A stretch of 64,000 nucleotides of DNA, from the NCBI RefSeq assembly GCF_015476655.1, contig NZ_JABFHF010000008.1, positions 1 to 64,000 of the forward strand. Direction: 5' to 3'. Of the stretch, positions 9,830-20,010 are shown piece after piece. Under the pieces are notes generated by a model that saw nothing but the letters and a program-made list of their open reading frames with translations, was not told the DNA's origin and did not search any database. The stretch's first letter is position 1, and each line of letters opens with the position of its first letter. The position numbers and the translations under genes were made by a program. The DNA is from Aquiflexum lacus. Its GTDB lineage: Bacteria > Bacteroidota > Bacteroidia > Cytophagales > Cyclobacteriaceae.

Positions 9830-9994
9830 TATAAAAACTACCCAATCTCAATTATAATTCACCTCTCTTCACATATTATTTAAAATTCCCAAAAAAATAA
9901 TGTCTGAATCACAAATAGGCAAAGTATTTGCTTATAAAAAAAAATCCTGAAAAAAGGATTGAAAATCAATTTATAAGCCTTAGTTATTTCTAAC

Positions 9995-12900
9995 ATGTTA
10001 AATTTGAATAAGTCCTTATTTAGGACCGTTAACCTCATTTTAATATTTTTTATTTCTCTTATCTTCAATTTAAAAGCCCAAAACTATCCTTTATCGGACT
10101 TTGACCCGAATCATCAGCAGGTAATTGCCTTCCCTGGTGCAGAAGGTTTTGGAAAATATGCCACTGGTGGAAGGGGAGGACAGGTACTTAAAGTGACCAA
10201 TTTAAATGACGATGGCCCGGGAAGTCTCCGGGCTGCAGTCCAAACACCTGGAGCTAGGACTATTATTTTTGAAGTTTCTGGGAATATTAATTTAACTAGG
10301 CCAATTTCAGTTAAATACCCAAATGTAACAATTGCAGGCCAGACCGCACCAGGAGATGGTATTACCATAACTAATTATAAATTTATAATTAATTCAAATA
10401 ATACGATATTAAGGTATATTCGATTCAGGTTGGGCGATAAATTTTTTATTGAAGATAATGATGCTCTGGAAGTGAGAAAATGCGAAAACGTAATCATTGA
10501 TCACTGTTCACTATCTTGGGGTACAGATGAAACAGGATCTTTTTATGGAGTGAAAAATTTTACTCTTCAATGGTCTATTTTATCAGAAGGTCTAAATAAA
10601 ACTAAGGCATATGGCGGAATATGGGGGGGGAACAAAGCGTCATATCACCATAATCTGTTCGCCCATTTTTCTGATAGAAATCCCCTCTTTGATCATCCTG
10701 GTTTATTTCAAAACCAGGAAGAAATTGACGAATATAGAGGAATTGTGGATTTCCAAAATAATGTGATTTATAATTGGGGAAATCGTGGTAGTATAGGTGG
10801 ATCTGGAGGAACATTTAATTATCAAAATAATTACCTCAAGCCAGGACCAGCCACTATTGATAAGGTTGCATTTTTAAGACCAAGTAGTAATTCTCCAGAT
10901 AAATATGGTAAATTCTTCATTTTAGGAAATTATTTTGATGGAAACAGTAAGATTACCAATGATAATTGGGATGGTGTTAGATTAGAAAATGGACAATTGA
11001 CTGAATCTTATTTACATACTCTTAAATTATCTTCTCCACTTCCCAATCAAGTTTATGAGCAAGTTCATTCAGCCGAAAGTGCTTATGAAAAAGTATTAGA
11101 ATCATCAGGTGCAAACTTAGTTAGAGATATAGTTGATCTTAGAATAATCAATGAGACTTTAGTTGGAACCTATACTTTTAATGGTTCTAATGGTTCGAAA
11201 TATGGAATTATTGACAGTCAAAAGGATGTTGGGGGATGGCCTATACTAAAAAGCCTTGCTGCACCTTCTGACACAGACGGTGATGGTATTCCCAATAATT
11301 GGGAAATTGCCAATGGCTTGGACCCTAATATCCCAAATGACAAAGAATTCAATTTAAGCCCTTACTATACAGATATAGAAGTCTATGTTAATAGTATAGT
11401 TCAGGATTTAATAAACAAACAAAACCCCGGAGTTCCTATTAAAGTTAGTCCTACATTACCTAAAAACAATGAAACAGTTAGTCCTGTGGATATTTCCTTT
11501 GCTTGGCAACCATTAAGCAACGCTCAAGCTTATCGATTGCAGATTTCCAAAAACTCTGATTTCAGTAGCAATGTGATTACCATTAACAATATTAAAAACT
11601 ATAGTTTGGTCTATCCTGAATTGGATGCCAATAGCACGTTTTTTTGGCGGATAAGGGCCAGCAATACCTCCGGGAATGGTCAATATTCCGCAGTACTTAG
11701 CTTCAAGACGGGCAACACGAACACAGTTCCAGGAAGGACCATTTTACTTTCCCCAGAAACACAAAAAGAGGGAGTTGGCCTCAGTCCGATTTTCAAATGG
11801 GCAAAAGTCCCCAATGCAGATTCCTATCGCTTGCAGGTATCAATAGCCTCCGACTTTTCTTCCTATGTCATCAACCAAAGTAATATTGAATTAACAGAAT
11901 ACCAGTCTATAAAATTACAAGAAAACAAAACTTATTATTGGCGTGTGAGGGCTTCAAATGCCATAGGAAATGGCAGCAATTCACTTTCAGGTAGTTTTAA
12001 AACCCTTAGCAATTCCAATACTCCAAAAGCTATAATCCCAGTTAGTCCGTTGAATAATGTATTAATCAGTCCGTTATTGATTCATTTAAATTGGGTTGAA
12101 GAGCCAAGTGCGGAAACCTATCAAATTCAGGTAGCGACAGACTCTAATTTTAACAATAGAATATACACAAATAGCGACTTAACAGAATCCCCTTTAGTCA
12201 TTCCAAATTTGGATTCAAATAAAACATATTATTGGCGTATAAGGGGTAGGAACCGTTCTGGCGCAGGAATATATTCCTCGATCAACACTTTTAAAACCTC
12301 AAGCTATCCTTCTCCACCCGAGCAGGTTGAAATTATAAGTCCTGAAAATGATATTAATGTATTCGATACTAAAATATCTTTCCTTTGGAAAGAAGAACCG
12401 ATTGCACAAAGTTACCGATTGCAACTCTCTACCTCTTCCAATTTCAATTCTTTTGTTAGCAATATTGGCAACCTTAAAAATACTACCTACACAATATCCA
12501 ACCTTTCCTCTAACACACAATATTTCTGGAGAGTAATTGCTTCCAATGAGGCAGGGGATGCCCCTGCCTCCGAAATCCGAAAAGTCAGGACGGCTACATA
12601 TTCAGGTCCGCCTCCTGCTACCAATTTGATTAGTCCAGTCAATCAGGCCGTTGTAGGGGCAACATCAATTGTATTTGATTGGGAAAATCAGCCAAATACA
12701 GAAACTTATCGATTGGAAATTTCTGAAAAAAGTGATTTTTCTTCATATGCCTTTCTTAATACTTCCATAAGGGGAACTTCTTTTGAGGTGAGAAATTTAA
12801 ATGCGAACAAAACATATTTCTGGAGAGTAAGGACTGCAAATCCTGATGGCAGAGGAGAGCGAACTGAAACTTGGAGTTTCAAGACAATTGAAAAAGATCT

Positions 12901-15496
12901 AGACCTTTACCCACCTAGCCTTCTCAATCCTCAAAAAGCCAGTAATTTCTCCAATAATGAAATTTCATTTTCTTGGGAGTCTGTTGGAAATGCAACTGAA
13001 TATCATCTTCAGATTTCAGAATTGACAAACTTTTCTACTATTTCTTATCAAAATGAAAATATTACAGGAACGAAAATATCGCTTAATTCGCTTTCAACTG
13101 AAAAAGCTTATTTTTGGAGAGTTCGAGCTAAATCCGATAATATTTTTTCCGCTTGGTCGGATTCATGGAATTTCAGTATCGGATCTGATAATATTTTGCT
13201 TAAAAGTGGCTTGGTAGGCTATTGGCCAATGGAAGAAGGAGGTGGAAACCAAATGATTGATCAGTCGGGAAATAAAAATAATGCCACGATTCAAAATACA
13301 TCCGATGTCATTTGGGTCAATGGAAAGTCAGGAAAAGCGATTAGTTTAAATGGAAACACAGGAAGATTTGGTGTGATTCAGCATAATTCGACCTTTAACA
13401 TACCAAGTGCTATTACCTTGGCTGGATGGGTAAAGCCAAAGGAGATAAAAAGAGGCACGATATTTTATAAAAGTGCAGGAAATGGTTTTGAATTTTGGTT
13501 TGACAATGACGGATATATTGAATTTAGACTTAACCGTAGTAACAATGGCACAAAGTATAGACTTAGAAGCAATTTTAATTATAGTGAATATACTGGGAAA
13601 TGGATACATGTAGCAGCTACTTTTGATGGCAGCAACAGTAAAATTTTCATTAATGGAATGGAAGATGCCTCTGAAACTTATCAACCATTTAACATTGGCA
13701 CCACTTCAGGAGTGTTGGTGATAGGTGCATCGGGAAGTATACAAAGGTGGACTGGAGAAATGGACGACCTTAGGTTATACAATAGGTCCTTGACCGAAAA
13801 CGAAATCCTTAAATTAACTGGAGAAACTACGCCTTCTGTGCCATCAGCCCCATCTACACCATCCGAGAATCTCCTAGCATATTATAAAATGGATGAAGGG
13901 GGAGGAAATAAGATAATAGATCACTCGGGCTATAGCCATGATGCCATTATCCAAAACACTGGAGGAGTAGAATGGAAAACCGGAAAGTCAGGTCAAGCCA
14001 TCAGTTTGAACGGTTTTTCTGGAAGATATGGATTAACCCCTCACAATAATAGTTTAGAATTGCCAAATCAACTCACTTTAACGGCATGGGTTAAACCAAG
14101 TATGGTAAATCGAGGGACAATTTTTCACAAATCTGATGGCAATGGTTTTGAACTATGGTTAGATAAGGATGGGAAAATTGAATTTCGCTTAAATAGAGGT
14201 AATAATGCTTCAGATTATCGTTTGAGGTCAAATTTTGATTATAGTAGTTGGGTTGGAAAATGGATTCATGTGGCCGCAACTTTTGATGGGAAGAACAGCA
14301 AAATCTTTATTAATGGGCAAGAAGATATTTCTGAAAGTTATGAACCATTTGGCATAGGCACTTCTTCTGGTGATTTAGTTATAGGTGCTCTGGGAACTAT
14401 CCAAAGATGGCAGGGAGAATTGGATGAATTGCGCATTTATGACGTGGCTTTAAATTTATCTGATATCCAAGAAATTATGGATATTGATTCGAATCCAAGT
14501 CCAGTACCAATTGATGATAGCATAGTTGGATATTGGACAATGGAAGAGGGTTCAGGATCTAATTTGCTTGACCAAACTAAAAATTCGAACCACGCTAAAT
14601 TGCAGACTATAGAAGGAATTGAATGGATTGACGGAGTATTAGGTAAAGCAATTGATTTTAAGGGTCAAAGTGGGGAATTTGCCATTGCACCACATAATTC
14701 AAGTCTAGAATTTGGTTTTGGCTTAAGTATTTCTGCTTGGGTTAAACCTAGTGTTGTAGGCAGGAATACAATTATGAGTAAATCGGCTGGTAAAGGATTT
14801 GAGCTTTGGCTAGACAAAGATGGTTTTATTGAATTCAGACTCAACAGATCTTTAGATGGGCCAAAATATAAATTGAAATCCTCTTTCAACTATCAAAATT
14901 TTATAAATAGTTGGTTTCATGTCGCTGCAACCTTTGATGGAAATACAGCCAGAATTTTCATAAATGGGCTTGAAGATGCTTCTAGTAACTTTGGTAAAGT
15001 AGACTTTGGAACACAATCCGGAGAATTGGTAATCGGTGCTATGGGTACTATTCAAAGATTTTCAGGAGGAATGGATGAATTAATTTTATTTAAAAAAGCC
15101 TTGCAAAGTAGCGAAATCTTGGACTTAGCCCAGGTAGGTACAGCATTCCGCATAATAGGAACACCTTCTAAAAATGTCAATGAATTGGAATTGTCAGTTG
15201 ACCCTAATAAAGAAGTAAATACCGATCTAACAAAAAAGGAAGTCGAAGAGAAAGCCAAGCTTTACCCCAATCCCGTTACTAATGAATTAAATGTAGCGTC
15301 ACTTTGGGTGGAAGAAGGAAAAGTTCAGGTTTATATTTACGATATAAAAGGATCTAATCTATTGGAAGGTGAGGCCCTAATTTGGCGACATTCTGTTAAC
15401 ATAGAAATTGAAGCTTTAAACTTGAAGCCAGGTAATTATCTGTTGGTTCTTCAGGATAATTTGTCAAGACAAGTTTTCCGATTTATAAAAAAGTAA
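9995..15496 (+). CDS. Modular PL1 pectate-lyase-like protein with FnIII and LamG domains, T9SS-sorted
   Basis: An 1833-aa secreted lyase. The signal peptide covers about 1-29 (ends NLKAQ). The PL1 beta-helix covers about 44-450 (AFPGAEGFGKYATGG, IAGQTAPGDG, DHCSLSWGTDE, HHNLFAHFSDRNPLF) with the DGDGIPNNWE calcium-type motif. Six FnIII domains follow, starting near 478, 577, 675, 769, 868 and 968, then three LamG jellyrolls near 1067-1277, 1290-1498 and 1505-1715 (GYWPMEEGGG to VIGAxGxIQRW to LRLYNRSL). A type A T9SS domain covers about 1749-1833 (KLYPNPVTNELNV). It is more diverged in the lyase part than the two upstream paralogs and does not share their identical block. LamG domains commonly bind glycans; here that is inference. 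Confidence 0.88.
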   Translation: MLNLNKSLFRTVNLILIFFISLIFNLKAQNYPLSDFDPNHQQVIAFPGAEGFGKYATGGRGGQVLKVTNLNDDGPGSLRAAVQTPGARTIIFEVSGNINLTRPISVKYPNVTIAGQTAPGDGITITNYKFIINSNNTILRYIRFRLGDKFFIEDNDALEVRKCENVIIDHCSLSWGTDETGSFYGVKNFTLQWSILSEGLNKTKAYGGIWGGNKASYHHNLFAHFSDRNPLFDHPGLFQNQEEIDEYRGIVDFQNNVIYNWGNRGSIGGSGGTFNYQNNYLKPGPATIDKVAFLRPSSNSPDKYGKFFILGNYFDGNSKITNDNWDGVRLENGQLTESYLHTLKLSSPLPNQVYEQVHSAESAYEKVLESSGANLVRDIVDLRIINETLVGTYTFNGSNGSKYGIIDSQKDVGGWPILKSLAAPSDTDGDGIPNNWEIANGLDPNIPNDKEFNLSPYYTDIEVYVNSIVQDLINKQNPGVPIKVSPTLPKNNETVSPVDISFAWQPLSNAQAYRLQISKNSDFSSNVITINNIKNYSLVYPELDANSTFFWRIRASNTSGNGQYSAVLSFKTGNTNTVPGRTILLSPETQKEGVGLSPIFKWAKVPNADSYRLQVSIASDFSSYVINQSNIELTEYQSIKLQENKTYYWRVRASNAIGNGSNSLSGSFKTLSNSNTPKAIIPVSPLNNVLISPLLIHLNWVEEPSAETYQIQVATDSNFNNRIYTNSDLTESPLVIPNLDSNKTYYWRIRGRNRSGAGIYSSINTFKTSSYPSPPEQVEIISPENDINVFDTKISFLWKEEPIAQSYRLQLSTSSNFNSFVSNIGNLKNTTYTISNLSSNTQYFWRVIASNEAGDAPASEIRKVRTATYSGPPPATNLISPVNQAVVGATSIVFDWENQPNTETYRLEISEKSDFSSYAFLNTSIRGTSFEVRNLNANKTYFWRVRTANPDGRGERTETWSFKTIEKDLDLYPPSLLNPQKASNFSNNEISFSWESVGNATEYHLQISELTNFSTISYQNENITGTKISLNSLSTEKAYFWRVRAKSDNIFSAWSDSWNFSIGSDNILLKSGLVGYWPMEEGGGNQMIDQSGNKNNATIQNTSDVIWVNGKSGKAISLNGNTGRFGVIQHNSTFNIPSAITLAGWVKPKEIKRGTIFYKSAGNGFEFWFDNDGYIEFRLNRSNNGTKYRLRSNFNYSEYTGKWIHVAATFDGSNSKIFINGMEDASETYQPFNIGTTSGVLVIGASGSIQRWTGEMDDLRLYNRSLTENEILKLTGETTPSVPSAPSTPSENLLAYYKMDEGGGNKIIDHSGYSHDAIIQNTGGVEWKTGKSGQAISLNGFSGRYGLTPHNNSLELPNQLTLTAWVKPSMVNRGTIFHKSDGNGFELWLDKDGKIEFRLNRGNNASDYRLRSNFDYSSWVGKWIHVAATFDGKNSKIFINGQEDISESYEPFGIGTSSGDLVIGALGTIQRWQGELDELRIYDVALNLSDIQEIMDIDSNPSPVPIDDSIVGYWTMEEGSGSNLLDQTKNSNHAKLQTIEGIEWIDGVLGKAIDFKGQSGEFAIAPHNSSLEFGFGLSISAWVKPSVVGRNTIMSKSAGKGFELWLDKDGFIEFRLNRSLDGPKYKLKSSFNYQNFINSWFHVAATFDGNTARIFINGLEDASSNFGKVDFGTQSGELVIGAMGTIQRFSGGMDELILFKKALQSSEILDLAQVGTAFRIIGTPSKNVNELELSVDPNKEVNTDLTKKEVEEKAKLYPNPVTNELNVASLWVEEGKVQVYIYDIKGSNLLEGEALIWRHSVNIEIEALNLKPGNYLLVLQDNLSRQVFRFIKK

Positions 15497-16379
15497 TAGG
15501 TTTATTCACTTTATTTTGCAGATCGAGTTTTGTAAAGTAGAAGTTCTTATAGTGTTAAAACTCCATATTTTGGGCAATGTACTGAAAATAGTTAGTGACT
15601 TTCATTTGAAAATTGGTTAATATGTACCGCTGTCTTGAAGAGGAATCGGGCTCTCGTGGAGACCAACTTTCAAGCAATAATGGCATTGCATAGAAGAAAA
15701 AAGCGGGGCTTGTTTTTAGATCGTCCCTACTTTTTTTTTTATGGTTATGGCTTGGAACAATCATTTTTTATAAATGAAAACTCCAAAAAGAACAATGTCT
15801 CACTGAGCATACATGGAAAAAACCCTTATACTGTAATTCTGAATATTGAACATCCGTGATTTTTCATTGCATTTAGTTGGACTATCATCAAAAGACAGGA
15901 TCGGGAACTTGGCTCACTTTGCAATTATTCACCTAACAAGGTACTCCGATAAAACCTTTCTTTGTGAAATATGAACTGGTCTACATTTCTTGTAGGAATT
16001 AATGATTCATTCAAATACGGAAGCGATGTCAAGACTTAGGTCATATAGATATCTTGATTTCAGACTTTATTTCATTCAGTAGAATGAAAGACATTCTCAA
16101 AAACTGTTTTATTTAATAGTTTAATAATTGGTGTAACATTTACAATAATACTGCAAAATATTTTCGCAAATTTTATTGAATTTCACAAAGAGATCAAAGC
16201 TGTTGTAAATGGGAGTTATTATATAGAACCTGATGAAATTGGGGAAAAGGGTTTTTGGATTATACATTGGGTTTGGACCTATAAGACAGAATCAGCATAA
16301 TTTTAGACTGAAAAAAATAATTCAAAAACATTTCGGAGTATTATTATCTTTGTTTAGGTAAAAAAATAAATCATATTTT
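15497..16379. other. 883-base gap; no supported gene, one ATG-less frame
   Basis: No frame looks convincing. A TTG-started 74-codon frame at 15635-15859 has unnatural composition. A frame at 16088-16300, open for about 70 codons without ATG, reads a hydrophobic stretch (LFNSLIIGVTFTIILQNIFA) and ends WIIHWVWTYKTESA. It could be the end of a decayed membrane-protein gene, but I do not recognise it. The distal 40 bases hold the promoter for the next gene. Confidence 0.4.
16345..16352 (+). promoter_or_regulatory. Candidate -7 element for the asparagine-synthase-like gene
   Basis: TATCTTTG fits the Bacteroidota -7 consensus TAnnTTTG and lies 27 bases before the ATG. No clear TTTG is seen at -33. 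Confidence 0.4.
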
Positions 16380-18080
16380 ATGTCAAAAATAATTTGGGTT
16401 TGTTCCAAAACAAAATTGGAGAGCCAGGTAGAATTTAAATTAAAATCAATCATAGAGTTTATCACACCAGATAACATAAATCCAAATAATCCTCACATTA
16501 AAGTTGATGACAGCGTAGCTTATGGCATTTTAAACCCAAAAAGTAACATTAAATATCACATGAACAGCGTTGCTTTGGGAGCAATAAGTTGGCCTGATAC
16601 AAATTGGCATCAGCCCTTAAATAAGAAACCAGATGGGTCCTATGCTATTTTTAGAGATAATAAAAATTATTCTGAAATAATTACGGATGCTACAGGTTCT
16701 AGAACTATTTGGTATTACTTTAATGAAGATAATTTAGTTGTTGGAACTTCTCAGTTTTCGATTATTAAATATTTGGGAGATTTTGAATTTAATCAAAATG
16801 TAATTCCTTGGATGTTGAGTACAGGTACCTTAGGTCCAGATTATTCATGGGATAAAAGAATTAATAAAATACCCCCGGATTCTTCTCTTATACTTGATAA
16901 AAGAACATGGGAAATTGAATTAAAATCAAATCCAATTGAATTTAAAGTTGAAGACCAATCTGAAGAATTCTTTGAAAAAGAATTAATAAAGAGTTTAGAT
17001 GATACAATAAAATCTTTTCATATTGATTACAATAAGTGGGTATTACCATTATCAGGAGGATACGACAGCAGAGGAATTCTATATTTATTAATAAAAAATG
17101 GAATCCAATCAATCAAAACAGTTACTTGGGGACTTCCTGATTCATCTTTTGATCCAAAGTCAGATGCCTTTGTAGCAAAAAAATTAGCTGAAAAATATCA
17201 GGTTGATAATCAATTTTATCCGGTCTCTTTTTCAAATGAACCTATAGAAAAAATCGTTACAAGATTTATTAGAAATGGAGAAGGAAGAATTGATCACCTA
17301 GGAGGATATTTAGATGGTTTTAAAATTTGGAAGGACTTACACGAAAAGGGTTATGAAGGAACAGTTAGAGGAGATCAAAATTTCGGATGGAAAAAGGTGT
17401 CGTCTGAAAAAGATGTAATAGAACTTGCAGGAATCCTCTTTTTAGAGGACTTTTCAAATATTTCAAAATATGATTTTAAAAACCAAAACATACAACAAAA
17501 TCTTCCAATTTATTTAATTAAGAGAAAAGGCGAAACTTTATCACAATATAAAGATAGAATCATTATAGAGTTTAGACTACAGTCCATGAAATCTGCTTTA
17601 TCTGATTTAAAATTTGCATATTTAGAACAAATAACCCCTTTGTTAACAAAAAATATCCTAGATAAAGTTAAAAAACATCCAGATCACTTGAGAGAAGGAA
17701 AATATTTATGGAAAAAAATTATAAATAAATTTGATAAAAAAATAGATATTTCAAATTTTGATTCGATTGCAACTTTCAGTGATATTTACAGGTCCAAAAG
17801 TATGGTAAAGTTCTTAAGGAATAAACTTTTAGAGTATAAAGATAATGAATTGTTTGAAATTAAATTTATTGAAAAAGTTAACAACAATCTAAAAGAAAAT
17901 AACGAGCCCATTAATTTTAAAGAAAAAATTACACTAAAAAAAATTATCAAAAGGTTAATACCTTCTTCTTTCTTATCTCTTGGTAAAGAGAAATTTAAAA
18001 TCAAAAAACAAATAGACTATAATAGAATTGCAATGAGAATAGTTATAATTATTACCATAAATAAATTATTCAAAAATTAA
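16380..18080 (+). CDS. Asparagine-synthase-related ATP-pyrophosphatase domain protein
   Basis: A 566-aa cytoplasmic protein with asparagine synthase layout: an N-terminal class-II-amidotransferase-like half (about 1-195, DGSYAIFRDNKN ... GTSQFSIIKYL) and a C-terminal synthetase half with the PP-loop SGGYDSR at 225-231, which binds ATP/PPi. The catalytic N-terminal cysteine is absent (it starts MSKIIWV), so it should not hydrolyse glutamine and must use ammonia or another nucleophile. Such proteins occur in bacterial exopolysaccharide loci, where they may amidate sugar acids, and in some peptide-modification loci. Its position beside Wzy/Wzx/Wzc/Wza favours the first. Very AT-rich. Substrate unknown. 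Confidence 0.75.
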   Translation: MSKIIWVCSKTKLESQVEFKLKSIIEFITPDNINPNNPHIKVDDSVAYGILNPKSNIKYHMNSVALGAISWPDTNWHQPLNKKPDGSYAIFRDNKNYSEIITDATGSRTIWYYFNEDNLVVGTSQFSIIKYLGDFEFNQNVIPWMLSTGTLGPDYSWDKRINKIPPDSSLILDKRTWEIELKSNPIEFKVEDQSEEFFEKELIKSLDDTIKSFHIDYNKWVLPLSGGYDSRGILYLLIKNGIQSIKTVTWGLPDSSFDPKSDAFVAKKLAEKYQVDNQFYPVSFSNEPIEKIVTRFIRNGEGRIDHLGGYLDGFKIWKDLHEKGYEGTVRGDQNFGWKKVSSEKDVIELAGILFLEDFSNISKYDFKNQNIQQNLPIYLIKRKGETLSQYKDRIIIEFRLQSMKSALSDLKFAYLEQITPLLTKNILDKVKKHPDHLREGKYLWKKIINKFDKKIDISNFDSIATFSDIYRSKSMVKFLRNKLLEYKDNELFEIKFIEKVNNNLKENNEPINFKEKITLKKIIKRLIPSSFLSLGKEKFKIKKQIDYNRIAMRIVIIITINKLFKN

Positions 18081-18239
18081 ATTTAATTTTTGAATTTGCA
18101 ATCATATTATTTTAATCTTTAAGGTGCTGCGGCATGACTGAAATGAGTTTCTTAACCAACCCGAAATTAATATGTCACTGGTGTTGAGATAGGCCTTCAA
18201 GAACATGAGTGCGAACACACCTTTGCCACCAAACCAGCT

Positions 18240-18449
18240 AGGGGTACCTGTTCCCGAGCGTTCTTCGGGAAGGCAGGAAACCAGGTCATCCCAAGGGATG
18301 GAATCATGTATCTGGCAACCAACAATGAATTCTTGAAAAAATGATACCTTGCCTATCGAAAAGGCAGGTTTTGGAAAAAATCCGTCGAAGTCTTTGAAAA
18401 GAGGAGACTGAATAATAGCTTTAAATTTTATTTAAGTCTGAAGCCTTAA
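18240..18449 (+). pseudogene. Possible decayed transposase C-terminus
   Basis: The frame reads RDGIMYLATNNEFLKK, stop, YLAYRKGRFWKKSVEVFEKRRLN. This recalls the end of DDE transposases, where a YLVTND-like strand precedes YKKRWxVEExHKSLK. An internal TGA and the poor match to the catalytic Glu region suggest a dead remnant. No terminal inverted repeats were found. Confidence 0.25.
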
Positions 18450-18461
18450 AATAGAAAAAAG

Positions 18462-18504
18462 AAAACCCCGGAAAAAGCTCAAAACAGCCAAATCCGGAGT
18501 TTTT
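18462..18504. terminator. Intrinsic terminator, probably bidirectional
   Basis: Stem of AAAACCCCGGA (18462-18472) with TCCGGAGTTTT from 18493, one C-A mismatch, followed by a T-run. It sits between convergent genes. Confidence 0.6.
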
Positions 18505-18720
18505 GTATTATGTTTTTGTAAGTTATTAACTGACAATTAGAATCTTAAGGGATTCGCAAGAAGCCCGCTTTAATTTGATCGAAATTCTGAATAGTTATAT
18601 GCAATAGTATCAATTCAAAGGGAGATTATTCGAAATTTATTCAATACTCCTCTTTATATTTTAATTTAAGACCTAAACTAAACATTGATTTTTTCGAAGG
18701 TTTACTTTTTTCAGCCTTTT

Positions 18721-19998
18721 TCATGAATTTAATAAATGATTTTCTTTAATGTAATTAGAATTATGTCTAGGATGGTAAAAGAATTTTTTATTTTTTGAAA
18801 AAGGAATAAATAAAACAAAATAAATAATTAGGGAACTTGCTGTGTTTGTAAACCTGCCACTTCCAAAGAAAACTGCAAAAACCAAAAAAACAAATAGAAA
18901 TTGAATAAAATCTTTTTTAGCCTTTAACCTAAACCAAACAGTTATAAACGCATATCCAACCATCATTGTATAAAGCAGCAAACCTAGTAAGCCGCTTGAA
19001 TGTATAAGGACCATTAAATCGGTATGTAAAGGACGGTGACCAAAAATTCCCTTTCCATAGTTTTGACCTCCAAATTGAAAAAGTTTATACCCAAACCAAG
19101 GTGAATAGTCATAATGAACAAATAAATCTTTATACACAAGACCTAATTCTTGGTATCTTAATTCACTTTCAATATCTCTATTTTCAAGGTTTCTTAATTC
19201 ATATCTTTCCCAAAAAACATCTAAAAATCCCGTAGAAAATACAACTAAAATTAGGACAACACTTAGGGATAAAATTAATATAAACATTTTCCTTATATTT
19301 TGGAAAGACATAAATTCATAGATACAAATTATAGATCCCAAAATAGAAAGAGCCATTACAGTCCTTCTAAAAGTAAGAATAGTGATAAATATGGTAATTA
19401 AATACACTAAAAGATAAAACAAATTTTTATCTCTTAGTGCTTTTCTGAAAACTATAAAAATAGCGAGCGGTAAAACATGAAAATCCGAATGAACAATATT
19501 TCCGTATAAAACACCACTGTTTATACCATACATTTGGTTAGGGTTATAATTGTAAAAAGTTGAAAAAAGGGAATTTGTACAAAAGATTAGTAAAACTAAT
19601 ATTGAAGCATTTGCAAGTTCATCGAAAACAACACTTTCAGAGTAATTTTTATAAATCTCAGGAATAATTCCAATCATTAAGAATAGCGTAATAGAACCAA
19701 AAAGATAAGGTCTAATCTTCTCAAAATCATCAGTATTTAAAAGTAATATAATGAAATAGAAAGAAATTAGAATTGTAAAGAAATTTTTCTTGACAAAGGT
19801 CAAATTATAAAACATGAAATAAAAAACAGTGAGAGTTATTATTAAATAGTTTACAGAAGCCGGTAAGGTCGAGGTGATTACGCTCCTAGAAAACAAAAAT
19901 GGCAAAAAATAAACAACAGAAAGTTGTTTTTTCTTAACTATCATGAATAGAAAAAAAAAGACAATTAAAATTTCTATAGCCAAGAAGTATAATTTCAT
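18721..19998 (-). CDS. O-antigen ligase/polymerase-like membrane protein (Wzy-type)
   Basis: A 425-aa protein with roughly ten to eleven hydrophobic segments and a large loop near residues 270-340. The loop holds GHRPLHTDLMVLIHSSGLLG, the pattern typical of the Wzy_C/O-antigen ligase family. Expected role is polymerisation of undecaprenyl-linked repeat units, or their transfer, at the periplasmic face. It is last in a minus-strand run Wza-Wzc-Wzx-Wzy, 12 bases after the flippase gene. Wzy proteins vary greatly in sequence, so the call rests on topology, motif and neighbours. A WaaL-type ligase is the alternative. Confidence 0.75.
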   Translation of the reverse strand: MKLYFLAIEILIVFFFLFMIVKKKQLSVVYFLPFLFSRSVITSTLPASVNYLIITLTVFYFMFYNLTFVKKNFFTILISFYFIILLLNTDDFEKIRPYLFGSITLFLMIGIIPEIYKNYSESVVFDELANASILVLLIFCTNSLFSTFYNYNPNQMYGINSGVLYGNIVHSDFHVLPLAIFIVFRKALRDKNLFYLLVYLITIFITILTFRRTVMALSILGSIICIYEFMSFQNIRKMFILILSLSVVLILVVFSTGFLDVFWERYELRNLENRDIESELRYQELGLVYKDLFVHYDYSPWFGYKLFQFGGQNYGKGIFGHRPLHTDLMVLIHSSGLLGLLLYTMMVGYAFITVWFRLKAKKDFIQFLFVFLVFAVFFGSGRFTNTASSLIIYFVLFIPFSKNKKFFYHPRHNSNYIKENHLLNS

Positions 19999-20010
19999 AA
20001 AAACATTGAT

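Larger units (their letters stand above)
9349..9994. other. 646-base gap; repeats and one unexplained open frame
   Basis: The gap holds a short period-7 purine tract (9364-9401), dispersed repeat A (9411-9582) and an ATG-less open frame (9653-9829). The last 160 bases are AT-rich leader of the next lyase gene. Confidence 0.6.
18081..18720. other. 640-base gap between convergent genes
   Basis: It contains a probable decayed transposase fragment (18240-18449) and a terminator hairpin (18462-18504). Nothing is recognised from 18505 to 18720. Confidence 0.5.

Noticed and set aside
15635-15859. 74-codon + frame after the third lyase gene
   Set aside because: It starts with TTG, reads a poly-T run as Phe residues, has no family resemblance and lies in AT-rich spacer.
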